From Ricinus communis (Eukaryota; Streptophyta; Magnoliopsida; Malpighiales; Euphorbiaceae), in assembly GCF_019578655.1 (NCBI RefSeq), contig NC_063265.1, positions 4,808,501-4,872,500 of the forward strand: a stretch of 64,000 nucleotides of DNA. The letters are read 5' to 3'. This document shows positions 11,588-24,286 of this stretch, one piece after another. Numbering within the stretch: the stretch's first letter is position 1; every line of letters begins with the position of its first letter. The position numbers and the translations under genes were made by a program. The notes under the pieces were generated by a model. The model saw only the letters and a program-made list of their open reading frames with translations. It was not told the DNA's origin and did no database searches.

Positions 11588-13199
11588 CTAGAACTTCGAT
11601 TTATTGGGGCTGCTTTTAGATCCATCTCGATTATACTTTTCCACATGAAGAATGAGATTGTCATAGCCATACCCATCAAGCTTGTTGATTGCTCTCTCAG
11701 CATCTTCCTTGTTGACAAAACTGACAAATCCTGAACCTCTATTCAAACCAGTATGGCGGTCAGTTAACAGAAACACGCGAGATACTTGTCCAAATGGGCT
11801 AAAGAGATCAACCAAGTCAGCTTCAGAAGTGTTCTCTGAAATACAGCTAACCCTCACAGTATTCTCATCATTCCTACGCTTCATATTAAATTTATCATTG
11901 CTGCTTCGTTGTGCGCCTGCTCTCATGCTTGGTGGAATATATTTGCTGTTCATTGCGGTGATTGAAGAAGCAGCACTGTTGTCTGCTGAAGGAGGTCTGC
12001 TAGTAGGGCCTTCTAGCTGTGGTTTAACATCCTTGTAAGGGCACTTCGATGTCCAGTGATCACCTTTCTTGCAACAAGTCCTACATACCATAAGAACACC
12101 ATTTTTGTTTGCAAGCAGAGACAGAGATTCTCCTGATGTCTCAGTTTCCTCTGCTTTAGTTCCTGTTTGCAATTCCCACAGAACTTGTTAAATGCAGAAT
12201 AACCAAATCAATAAAGAAACAGAACTACAGAAGTCCTTGAAAAATCACTCAACAAATTAAATTAAGTATAATTTCTAAATTTTACAATTTCTCAAGCCTG
12301 AAAAAACAAATAATGAAAAGTGAGGAATGGTTCTTACTTCATCCCTATTCCTAATCCCAATAAAATCTTGGACCTTTCTTCTTGCATTTTTGAAGTTATA
12401 GAAAAATGTGACTTTGACAATAAGTTGAATGTGCCAAAGGCAACCTAAAAGAAACCCAACCCCAAAATTCTAAAGATTTCACGATCAAACACTTGTAAGT
12501 ACATGTAAAAGCAATGATTAATTCACAGTTGTAGTGTATCTATATTTTCGACATCAACAGCCACATTAGTAATTAGATTTATGCTTCACAATTACAGGCC
12601 AAAAATCCCTCACAAAGATGAAGTGCCCTAAATACCAATACGTTTTTCGGTAACATTAAAAGAAAAATCATATATGAAACTGAACCCACAAGAAAAGTTC
12701 AATTACCATACAACGATCCTGACAAAAGAAACAAATAATGAGTCCTAACTAGTCATTTATTAACGACATTATATCCTGAACTCCAAATCTTGAACAAAAC
12801 AAGAACTTGAAATGAGGTCTTTAATTTTCTTTTTTTAGAAAAAAAGGAACCTTTAGACTTGGGTCTTTGAAGAAAAATCTCCTCACTAGAAACCGTAGTA
12901 AGAAGACGACTACTACTCGTACCCCCCACGTTATCGTTAACAGCATCACCAAACCGAGGCCATGAACGCCTCTCTAAAGCACCTTTAGTAAGCCAAGTCT
13001 TACGAAGACGTGTTGTTGTGGTAATTCTAACTTTCTGTCCTTTATCATTGAACTTGTACTCTATCACCTTTTTCAGACCGTTCTTGTCTGGTCCGATTAC
13101 TTGGCGTGGAGGTAGCAGAAGTTTCAGGTCTTTTTCATTCTCTTGTTCTTCCACCACGTCCGACCACCGGAGCTGATCCGTTCCGTCAAGTAACGGCAT
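11588..13199 (-). CDS. eukaryotic translation initiation factor 3 subunit G
   Basis: Subunit G of eIF3, which takes part in 43S complex formation, scanning and reinitiation in the cytosol. Exons on the minus strand are 13199-12851 and 12162-11588, giving 307 aa in frame. The N-terminal region has the eIF3g pattern RWSDVVEEQE...ERRSWPRFGDAV...SEEIFLQRP. A Cys/His knuckle follows with Cys143, Cys146, His152 and Cys157 (CRTCCKKGDHWTSKCPY). An RRM covers about residues 217-293. The RRM looks unusual: the RNP1 block reads RGSGFVSF (258-265), with Ser260 where an aromatic residue is expected, and RNP2 reads VRVSCI. The C-terminal tail after the RRM (EKYNRDGSKSSPNKSKF) is also unlike the usual ending. 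This may be a diverged eIF3g paralogue. The 688-nt intron has a GTTCCT donor, which is weak but is the one that keeps the frame. Confidence 0.9.
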
Positions 13200-14187
13200 T
13201 CTTGCAGTTCGTTTTATTGGTTCTTGAAATGGGTTGGGGTTTTGGGTTTTTCTTTCAAGGGGTTTAGTATAAGCAGGACAAAAGAAAGAAAACCTGTATG
13301 AAATTTGACCGGGAAGTGACTTGTATTCTCTCCCTGTAATATAGTACTGTGGTCCACGTGGAAGAATTTATTCTTTACGATCAAGTAATGTAAAAATATT
13401 AAATAATCAAGCGTTTATTTATATGTTGTAATTATTATTAATATTGTAAAAGAATAATTTAATAAATTATTAATATCATAATCATGTCATATTTTAAGAT
13501 TTAACATTCTTAATTAAATTTTTTATATTTAAAAATTTTATCAATGCAATAAATATAAAATTTATTTTAAAATTTTTATTTATTGATTTATTAACTATAA
13601 ATAAAGTAAATTATCATCAAAAATAAATATTTATATTAAAATTTTTATGTTTAAAACATATTAAAAATAATACTATAAATAGTGATGGATCTCAGGCATG
13701 TTGAATTTTCTGTAGAAACTAGAGATTAGCTTCCACGTCTGCGAGCGAGAATGAAAATTTCGTATCATGAGAGTATACTTTTCAAGAGGATGATAGAATT
13801 TTACTATCATGTTATTTACATTAGAAAATATATGATAAAAAATAATGTATAATATTTAATAGAATAATTAATATATTATTTGATCTATTAATTAGTTATA
13901 AATAAATTATGTGTTAAAAAATTAAATACAAAATGTCACTAAAAATTATGTATTGATTTACTAATCATGTAAATTAATATTAGAAAATAACTAATATGCA
14001 TATTATTACAGTTAGGAATTATTGTATAATTAGAGACTAATTTATTAGTTGATATAATATATTATTAAAATATTATTTTTACAATTAAGATTATTATTTA
14101 GTTAGAAAAGTAAGACATTAAATATAAGAATTACATATAAATTATATAATATTTATATATTAAAAATTAGTAGATATGTTAAAAGTA

Positions 14188-14219
<32 letters not shown>

Positions 14220-16921
14220 GCCAAATTTTAAAAATGGAAAATGAAATAAAAATATAACAGAAGAAATGAAACGCATAGAACGCAAATGGTCATGATAATG
14301 AAGACGGTGATGCCCATCGAATTCTGTTAAGAAAATAGACAATCTCCCCTATTTGCTTTTTGTATGAACCCATCACTAGAGTATTGTAAATTGTGATGGA
14401 TATCTAATTGCTCAGGCCACAGAACCACAACACCATAACGCAGAGAGTTCAGCTCGAAAACCATGCTTCCATCCGTCAACCACCATGTGCAGCCGTGCAC
14501 GACGGAGAGCCACATAGGGAAGAAATAGGATCTAGCCTTTTTAATTGAAGCAAGACATATTCCACTTTTCTTGCTTATTAGCCACACTGCTGACTACTAC
14601 CAACGATCCCTTTTATTTTTAAAGAGTATTTTTTATTTATTTATATGTAAATATATAGAGTAGTATTTGTTTGAATTCAATAATTTATTTATATTTTTAT
14701 TTTATTCAACAACTATTAATATTTTAATTTTCTCCTCTTTGCGCATAACATGGTTTAGTGCATGAAGATTTACGTTAGGAAGCTAGATTTTTTTAGTTCA
14801 TGCTCTTTTTGTGTTTATATTTTATATTTTAGAGGCTATAAATAATACTTTTCTTTTAATATGTCCTATCTCTTTATTTTTTACCATTTTTATTGTTAAT
14901 AATTTTTTATTATATTTTCTATTTTAATTTTATAATTTCAGTGTATTTTATATTTCTTTTGTTACAACACTAAATTTATTTTTTAGTAATTAATATTTTT
15001 ATTATAAAATATCATATATTAAAATTAAATTTTATACATGTATAAAACTTTATTAACAAGTTAATAAAAAATCAAATCTAATCATATTTTAGTATATATT
15101 TATATTTTAAATTATATTATGTTTTACTTCATGAAATTTTAATTTTATTTATTTTTATAATTATATAATAATATTTTCAATTTTTAAAATTTAATAATAA
15201 TAATAATAAAATATTAGAATTGATAATATTATATTTATAATTCTAAATTATAAAACTCAATCATAGGTTATGAACACAAATTCATCGATAAAAACTGTAA
15301 AAATCAATCATAAAACTACATGTATAATTGAGGTTCATATATAATAGTTCAGAAGTTCATAAAAAAAAAAATTAGGTTTATAGATTAAAAATAAAAAGCT
15401 CAAAATTTATAGACTATTGGTTCATCACAAATAGACCTGAAATTCATAAATTATAAAGTTTAGAAATTTATAATTTAAAAAATAAATTTATATATTAACT
15501 GATAAATTTACAATTCACAAATAATGAATCTACACCTAATATTTGATGAATCTATAAGCAATATTGAATAATTTTGTTATTTATAACTATATTTAACAGT
15601 AAAATTTCAATAAATCTACATCGTACTGCCAATGAACCTACAATTTATATTTAATGAATATACAACTTATCACATATGAACATGCATAAAAATACAATTC
15701 AATGTTGTATAAGAAATAAATATAATAAATTATCCCTAAAAGCCATTTAAAAAAATTATCCATAAAATGTCAAAATGTATAAGTAAAAGTTATACTAAAA
15801 ACTTTTATGCAAAAAAAAGTTATTTATTTATTTTTCTATTATCAAAGTAATCATTTCCTTATTAATATTCATGATACTAAAATAATCATTAGAAAGATTA
15901 AACAAATACAAAAATTCAACTACGAATCTAATTCTTTTCTTAGAGAAATTAATTAGAAAAATTAAACAAATAAAAAACTCAACCATTAGAGTAAATTTTT
16001 TTCTCTTAGAAAATTAATATAAATATATTTTTAATAAATCAAATAAATAATTATCTCTTGCATATTGAAAAATCAAATCAAATAAAGATTACAAATAAAT
16101 TAAAAAATAAGTAAAAGAAAATTACTTTAGTTTAATTGCAGATAACGTATATCTTTTTTTTTTTCTCAAAGTCATATTTCTCACTAAGAGTTAGGACCTA
16201 AGTGTTAATCCCATGAAACTAATGCGCTTTGAACTTAGGCGCATAAAACATCATGAACCTGCAGTTGAGGATATAATTTACTGTTCTTTCATAAATTGCA
16301 ATATGGTGGTGGCTCACGAGGTAGCAAAAGGGGCACTAAATTTAGACGAGGTATTTTGATTCAAGAAGCACCTGCGTGTAAAATCTTATTTTATTAAATA
16401 ACTCACTTTAATTTATATAAAGAAGTTTAAAGTTGAACTTATATAAAGAAGACTCCTTTACTGGCTAAGTAAAAGTGGAATGGAATTAAAAAGGAATGTC
16501 CCAACACCTTAAACCATATGGCCCCATCATGCATCTACAAGGCTTGAATATGAAATATGATTTTTCAAGAGAAAAGAAAGGAATGATGAATCTGAAGAGA
16601 GAGAAGCTAATCCACATACCTAATAATTATGTCACTATTATGACAAGGCACTAAGGTGGTAATTGCCCAAGAAGCCAGCTGATTTTTCCTCATTTATGGG
16701 TAATTGGCAAATGCAAGACAATCCAGGTCGACACTGAAACTTTGTAATTATCCCACAGCCAAAGATAATTATGTGCACATGCAATACTAATCGAAATAGA
16801 AAACAAACCTCGAAATTGCTTAATTAAAACTTCAAGAAGAAGGAAATAAGATTTACATGTGAACCGGAAGACACTTTCATTTGTGTATTCACTAACTTTG
16901 GAGCAAGGATACATGAGTCTC
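13200..16921. other. AT-rich intergenic DNA
   Basis: The first 200 bases hold the eIF3g promoter (divergent side). From 13.4 to 16.2 kb the sequence is extremely AT-rich, with an (AT)n tract at 14191-14219 and a patch at about 15.24-15.70 kb of many imperfect short direct repeats built on 'attcataaatttata' type words. The minus-strand frame 14327-14587 (86 aa) has more balanced composition but no recognised motif. 16.6-16.9 kb is probably the 3' UTR of the CASP-like gene. Confidence 0.5.
14191..14219. repeat. (AT)n microsatellite
   Basis: Uninterrupted AT run of about 14 units. Confidence 0.95.
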
Positions 16922-19900
16922 CTAAATAGAAGCTAGGATCCAGAACATCACATGGGAGGATATGCCAATAAGAAGCCAAGTAAGAAAAGCAAGAAGTATG
17001 GAAATCTCATACTTATTACATGGAAGATCTGATTCCAACTTGCAAAAGTTCAAGTCTCTCGCATACAGAACAACGACACCTGCTGACGAGCATGCAGCTG
17101 CTAGTGATAACATGGATGTCACCTGCACATTTTTCAAACAATTAGTTTTCATGCCAAGCACCATTTATAGTCATTATTACAACGCAGGAAATTCACAATT
17201 ATGATTCCAAATTATACTCGGTGTCTAACTGAATTGCCAGTTCCTTTTAGCAAGTAAGCAATAGAACCAAACATTTCAAAGGAGAGACTAGATAGACAAC
17301 TGAATAATTTAGTGCTCAACAGAAAATCCGAGTTCAACTTCCTTGCTTAAAAGAAAACTAAGATGCAGAGATGCACCAGTTGTAGCCAATAATTCAGCTT
17401 TCATGTGCATGGCCAAGGTAGCCCATATCCCACCCTGGCCTCACACATTTCAAGTTGAAGAATATTCCAGTGAATCATCATGGCAGCTCTAAGATTTCTA
17501 AATTTTAGTTTTCATTAGCTAAAAACTCCTTCTACAGAGAAATTCAACAGCATAACCAATAAGATCACAAAATACTAAAGCACTAGGAAATAATGAATCT
17601 ACACAGAAGCATAAAGGAGATAATAATATCCAATGGAAACCCCTACAGCCATGAAGAGAACTAAAAAAAGGAACCAAGCATCAACTTCATATTTGTCTAT
17701 GATTACAATGAGCTTCTTAAGATCAAGGTTGCGTAAAACACCAATTCAAAAATGCACTAGGAAATAATGAAGATCACAAAATACAAAAGCACTAGGAAAT
17801 AATGAATCTACATAGAAAGTTAAAGGAGATAATAATATCCAATGGAAACCCCTACAGCCAAGAACTAAGAAAAATGAACCAATCTTGCTCCAGCTTCATA
17901 TGTCTATGACTACAATAAGCTTCTTCAGATAAAAGTTGCATAAAAGACAGAAAATTTGAAACTGCATGCTACATATCATCCTTTGTGGGCACGATTTTAT
18001 GCCTTATTGTGTTAAAACCAGTCTATGGGGCAAGAATTTGCCACATTTGTGGACATCATTAACAGAGAAAACAGTATAATGATAGCTGCCATACAAGTAT
18101 GATGACCACTGTAACTTATCATATGCATATATTTATGTACAAGTATCAGATAATATGAGGATAACAGAATAATACCCAATCGCCTACAACAAACAGGCTC
18201 ACAAGGACAGGGTTTTGAAGGTCTCTCTTTCTCCTCAAAGCGTAAACATCAAGACAAGCAAGTCCAAAGCTCCACAGAACTTGAAGGCCCATTGATGCAA
18301 TTAAATAGCTGAACCCAAGGGCCATAGTTCACGATAAAAAGAAAAATTATCAATTATTTATTCTTTAAGGTAAACAGGGAGGGGGGACGGCGGAAAACAT
18401 ATGCCAAAAAAGAGATGAACATAATAGTCATTATCAGTTTCATTTGACTAGAAAGTGATGGTTAAGAGCTGCACTTGTTAATAAACCAATCAATAATGAT
18501 ATAATAAAACATGATTTATGTGATTCTAAAAATAACAGATAATAATCAAAAAATAATGCATTTAGCAATGATTGACAAAATGTTTCACACTAATGAGTAG
18601 AGAAGCAAAGTAAGAGCCCTTCTCTATTCTGGTTTTAGGCAGTCAATCCGGAACAACAGAGATGGATCCTATCTTGATTTAAAGACAACAAAAAGAAAAG
18701 GAGCTTCAGCATCCCTGAATAATATGATATATGTTACATACTCAATACAACTGCTGTGAAGGAAAAAGAATTCAAACAGTTTTATGATGAGAGAAGAAAG
18801 GATCATGCTGCAATCTAGTAAAAGAAAATTTATTCCCAATCAAATGAGCTCAAGCTACTAGAGTAGCTTGACGAGCTTAGCTCAAGCTCCACAATACTGG
18901 ACTCAACAGGCTCACCAGCTTAATCAAGTTTTTATTATTTCACTAATTTACTCTTTGTATACTAATTTAACGGAACCAAGTTGAGCTTGAGCATATCGTT
19001 GAATCAAGTTTGAGCTAAAAAATAGGCTAAGCAAGTTTGAACTTTTATTATTTTACTCTGTCTATAGAGTAATCTGAGTCGAGCTCGAATATATCAAGTG
19101 TACCATTGAGTGGATTTCGAACTCAAAACATGAGACTCAATCAAGTTTGAGTCGAGTTTTGAGCTTTGAGTCGAGTTCGAGCCTAGCAGTGTTTTGACTC
19201 GATTTAGCTCGGTTACACCCCTAAACTCATTTACCATTTGGTTTTAAAAGACGCTACATTCCATCCAAAACGAATAGAAGCTGCAAAAAATGAAAATTAC
19301 ACCTTGTCATGAGTAAAACATCAAGTTTAAGACATTCAGTATGTTGTAAGAATGCAAAAATTTGGACAATGAACTCCAATAATGTTACACCATAAGCAAG
19401 GACCTATTATTTCAGTGGAGTGAGGAAAGTAATTGGTTAAACTTTTATTCAAGAAATTGTAGCCCACTCCCAGTCCCAAGACTTGCAATTACAATTACAA
19501 AAAGGTCATAGAGACTAGGTGCTGTTTTTCGCAAACAAACAAAAAAAAAAAGGTCAGACAATGGTATCATCACATGAGTTTCACCATATATATATATCAC
19601 AAACAAATGTTACATAATAACATGCCTCTTATGTTGTGTACTAAAAATGGAACGAAATGATCTTGTTTTGTTCCTCAGTTGAAAAGAGATGTCTTGAGCA
19701 ATCGGAGAAGCACTTTGATAAACAGATTTAATATGACCTCACTGTTTTAATATCTTGATGTTGTAATGCCACATTTCTAATAAAATGTTGAGAATTATAA
19801 AAGGGTTTATTCATCAGTTATTAACAGTCCTCAACAGTTCAAGTTCAGCATAAGTATGGAAAATCAGCATTTGATATACTTGCGTTCATAAAATAGGCCA

Positions 19901-20288
19901 AGATTAAAATGGTGAGAGAAATATCAATCCTCTGCCTAATAATTCAAAATATAAACCGGTTCTTAATGCATTTGAATACACATGGTAAAAATGACCTAAA
20001 TTGTCTTATCGATTGGCATTTTGCAAGACTTTATAATCTCTATATGAATCCATGTCTGTATTGCATATCACATCAAATCAGAACTGACAAATCACAAATT
20101 TTGATGGTAAGCACAAAAGAGCAGACCCAAAAAGAAAAAAAAAAAAAAGGAAAATACCAGAAAGCAGTGTAGCTAGAGAAGCCACGAGCAGAGGCCATAA
20201 TTGAAATAGAAGCAGCAGCAAGTGCACATTGGCCTATTCTCAGTACTAGTCCACTCACCGTCCCTGGACTCCCTATCAACTCCTTCAT
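16922..20288 (-). CDS. CASP-like protein, family 5 (MARVEL-type four-helix membrane protein)
   Basis: Small plasma-membrane protein of the Casparian strip membrane domain protein-like (CASPL) group, family 5B/5C type. Exons on the minus strand are 20288-20158, 18308-18176 and 17122-16922, giving 154 aa, the usual size. It starts [20 protein letters not shown], contains the family blocks [21 protein letters not shown] and [15 protein letters not shown], and ends [12 protein letters not shown]. Four hydrophobic helices lie near residues 13-33, 42-64, 77-107 and 127-152. Exon 2 is too short to stand out as an open frame but is clear from its conserved translation and splice signals (acceptor TTCAG, donor GTATT). 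CASPLs form membrane scaffolds, and the role of family 5 is poorly known. Intron 1 (about 1.8 kb) and intron 2 (about 1.05 kb) carry repeats noted separately. Confidence 0.93.
17562..17948. repeat. tandem duplication (period 209 bp) in CASPL intron 2
   Basis: Two copies begin with AGATCACAAAATAC, at 17562 and 17771. Both contain 'AGCACTAGGAAATAATGAAT', 'GGAGATAATAATATCCAATG' and 'AAACCCCTACAGCCA', and a 'CTTCATAT..GTCTATGA' block. They differ by small indels and substitutions. It lies wholly inside the intron. Confidence 0.88.
18840..19235. repeat. GAGCTCGA-rich repeat element in CASPL intron 1
   Basis: Many words of the type TTGAGCTTGAG, GAGTCGAGTT and GAGCTCGA occur in both orientations. 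On the minus strand the right edge reads TAGGGGTGTAACCGAGCTAA. Elements with a GGGGTGTAAYCGAG end followed by GAGCTCGA repeats are widespread in plant genomes and are usually regarded as short non-autonomous repeats. The exact ends and any target duplication are not clear here. Confidence 0.5.
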
Positions 20289-21825
20289 TTACTCTTCTCT
20301 ATAATGATCAAAGGTTCCTCCTCTTCATCAAATAATAATTTTATTGTGAAGAAGAAAATAAAACCCTCGTTTCAATTTGTCTCCATTAGCTGCAAGTCTT
20401 TGTTAAATTACATTTGTTCCATTTGCAGAATATACTTTATCTAAGAAAAGTGGAGTACTGATATTAGTACAAGGTCTTTCAGAGTTCAGGTTAGTTAGGG
20501 TTTTGATCTTGAAGGTGAAATTTGCGCATATTTATTTTCGTTCCAAAATGGAATTGGGAACCAGATTTTATTGTATTGTCGATTAAATTGATTTTTTGTT
20601 TTGTTAAGTTGCTTTGGACTCTGGATATGGGAGCTCTTTAATTCTGACAGTCCTGCGTGGATTTTCGTGACCTTTTTCTTTTTCTTTTCACTTTTCAGTT
20701 TCATATTTTATTATTAAGTACAAGTTCCAATTCCCATAGGGTTTTATTAGAACAATTTCGATTGTTCAGTGCTTACTACTTGAAAGCCCATCGGGCCTAG
20801 ATATATTTATGGATCCAGATATCCATTCAGACCCGTTCTAAAAAATTAGATTTGAAAACCGGTTATTAATATTTGAATAGTATTAGTGGATATATATTTC
20901 TTCACACTTAAAAAAGATTTCGTTTCAAATAATTAAGAAGCAGATTATGTTCACATTAAAACCTCGTGAATAAATTTGAAATTTTAACAGATGATGTTTG
21001 AAAAGAAATATGTTGATTTTTAAACTTAATTAAAGTCAGAAATTTAAGATAATTTTGTCATTTTTTTCTTTCATCTTTTACATTTTTATTTAATTCATAT
21101 ACACTCTCATTTTATATTTATTTTGTTAATAATTTTATTTTTCAGTTCTTTTTTTCCTAGTTTCAGAGGATTCAGTCCTATTCTGTTTTTCTATTCAATT
21201 TATTAAATTCCTTTTAAAGAATAATAAAATTCTTGTGAATTAAATACGAAGAAATATGTAATTAATATTTATCCTTCTTTTGTTATATATATTTCTTCCT
21301 TTAATACATATGTGTATTCTAGTTTTACATATTTTAAATTATATTTTTATACTAACAATTTACTTGTGCTCATGTATAATTATTGATAATCTTGTGATTT
21401 GAACTTTTAGTTTAAAGTATTTTATTTCACTTATAAATATATTATATTATAAGAAAATAATTGTATTTAGCTATATATTACTTTAATAAGTATTTAATGT
21501 ACCATTTTATTTTAATAATTTTAAAATTTAATGGTCATAAAAAATAACAAAAAATAATAGATATATAGTAAATTAGTGGCATTATATAACTATTAATTCT
21601 TTAATTATATTTAGCTATTATTTTATTTTAATAAATATTTAATTATATCATCTTATTTTATTAATATTTAATATTAGAATACATTTGATATTATTATGTT
21701 ATCTTATTAGTATTTAATGTCATAATTATCATATAACTACATCAAAGTCATATTTTTTATTGAAATTCTACATGATGTGATTTTATAAAGTATTACCAAG
21801 TGGAACATCATAAGAAAACTTGACC

Positions 21826-21826
<1 letters not shown>

Positions 21827-21855
<29 letters not shown>
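21827..21855. repeat. (TTA)n microsatellite
   Basis: Nine to ten uninterrupted TTA units. Confidence 0.95.
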
Positions 21856-21856
<1 letters not shown>

Positions 21857-22862
21857 AAAGTTAATTAAACCCAATTATTACCATTGTCAAAGCATCCTTA
21901 ACAAACTTCTAAGTCATACTATATTGCAAAAAATAAGCTTTTAAAAAACTCTTTAATTCATTATTATTTCCTGAAATAATTTAACAATCGCATTTTTTAA
22001 AAAAATTCAAAGAAAAAGAAAGTGGCTCTTAGTATATTATATTATTTATTTTTTTTAAGTTTTTTTAACTTTTTCTTTAATCATATTTTTTAAAAAGAAA
22101 AAAAAATGACGAGAGGGGGAAGAAAATATCAATGAAAGGTATTTTTCACCCATTTGAAAGATAGAGAGAAAAAATATTGAGATAAAAATAAGTCTCTTGG
22201 ACTCACCACTTTTGGAGAGAAAATGAGGAGAAACTCATATGATTTATACTAACTTCCAAAATTAACCTTATTTACATATAAATTTCACCTTTCTAACTCC
22301 TCTTTTAAAGTAAGATTACATGACAAATGGTGAAAAAGTCTTTTTAAGAGATATATATAACTTCCTCTCTTTTGCTTTCACATTTTTTAAGCAAGTAAAA
22401 CTACATATTCACTCCCTTACTTTTCTTTTATTTCCAAACAATTCAAAAGAAAATAAATGTTCTCTTCTATAAATTTCTCCAATCTCATTTTCTCTCCCTC
22501 CCTTTTTCTCTCATTACCTTATTTTTCCAAAATAACAATAATAGTCACTTTTTTTTTCTTCCTCATTTCTCTTTCATTTTATTTTATTAATAAAAAAATC
22601 AACTGGAGAATAAAATAAATAATATTGTTGAAATATGCACATATTTTAAAACAAATTAAAATAGAGAGTTAATTATTTATAATTTAATATTGAGACATAT
22701 AAGGAGTATTGCTGGGATGTTACATGTATGTATTCCAACCATACTTTTATTTTACTCCCTAGTTAATTTTTTATTAATAAAGTAAAAGGAGAAAAAAAAA
22801 TGTGACTCTTAAAGAAAAAAAAGAGTAAAAGAGGTAAATAATAAAATATATTCAACAGTTAC

Positions 22863-22916
22863 TTAAGAGCTACTTTCTTTCTTCTTAAATTTAAGAAGAG
22901 AGAACGTGGCTCTTAA
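22863..22916. repeat. 54-bp imperfect hairpin with TTAAGAGC arms
   Basis: The outer arms are TTAAGAGC at 22863 and GCTCTTAA ending at 22914. The inner arms, TCTTCTTAAAT and TTAAGAAGAGA, meet at the centre. Related words (GTGGCTCTTA at 22022, GTGACTCTTAA at 22802) occur upstream. It may be a pair of transposon ends, or a remnant of a small inverted-repeat element. Confidence 0.5.
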
Positions 22917-24286
22917 ATTATTTTAGAAAATGATGATGAAGTAGGTAGTCTTTTAAAAATTTAATTTTTGCATATACTCTTTATAATAGAGAATGAACGT
23001 AATTTAAGAACTTGCTCTTAATACTAGAACCCACATAAAGTGTTACTTCTCGATGATGCTACATAGTTAGTTCTCATCCTTCAGAGACTACGAGTGTAAT
23101 AGGAGCATCCGTCGATAAAAGGATCACCCTAAGATGATCATCTCATGACAATCAAGTAATGACAATTAAGTAATGACACATAGTTGTATTATAATTCTAT
23201 ATTTTCTTAAAATAAAATTAATAATTAAAAATAATATTATCCAATCCTAATATGCTAATAATAAAAAATTTAAAATAATCAAATCCCTAAAAAAATAATT
23301 ATTCATTACTGGTTGTTTGCTTTCCATCGCACCGTGCCCATATTACTCTTCTGCCACCGTACCAAAGTTTGAAAGCTGGTGCCACTATCCCTTCTGAATT
23401 TGTTGCTCATCTCTTCTCAATATGTTGATCATTGTCGAAGGCAAAGGTGAGGGGTGGCAAATGTGGAGTTCTTGTTCATCTATGGTGAAGCCGATGTTGG
23501 CAAGGCTAGATAAGGCGAAGCTACTGGCGAAAGTGGAGCTGCTTGGGAGGTTGACGAAGACAGAGCTCAATGATGATAATCAATGGTGGCAAGATATCAT
23601 ATAATAAACATGTTTCGTCTGTCAACAACGGCGCTGAGCAACGATAGAGAAGACGAAATATTCACCGATCTTATTATTTTCTTTTGTAAGTTCTTAATTG
23701 ATTTTTTTAGTTAGAAATTTTAGTATTTTCCATTTTTTGAGAAAATAGTAAAAGAGAATACGTGTGCCATTACATTATTGGTGCAAATTAATTAGACCCT
23801 ACCATTAATTGAGATATTAAAAAGAGTTAATATTCATGTTTAATGGTAAGGTTTATAGAATTTAATGAGTTAGAACTTTCATTTCAATCAAACACATAAA
23901 TTTGAAATTTGAAATAGAAAACACAATGTAAAAAAATGGTATATAATATTTAGTATTTTTTTTCTAGATATTCTAATAATTAATAAATATTGTTCAAACC
24001 TTTTAATTATTGAATAACAAAATTATTTAATTATCCAATGAAAAATAAAGTTGGTTTCTTAATAATTAATTGATTAATAGATTTATTGATTTATTGATTT
24101 ATCAATATTAAGAATATAAAGAGTTCGAATGTAACTAATGTGAAAAAAAATTAATAATTAGACAATAACGTAGTAAAAAAAAATTAATTGAAGTAATAAT
24201 AAATTTATGAATAAATAATACTATTCAGTCATTGTTAGATACTAATGGTCCATTTGGTTCACTGATTCATAATTCTTAGAATTAGA

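Noticed and set aside
14327..14587. Minus-strand frame of 86 codons with fairly balanced composition.
   Set aside because: No domain, no paralogue in the window and no splice partners recognised. It could be a pseudogene scrap but I cannot support it.
23385..23604. Frames of about 60 codons on both strands in a GC-richer patch.
   Set aside because: Too short, no motif, and both strands are open at once, which points to composition.
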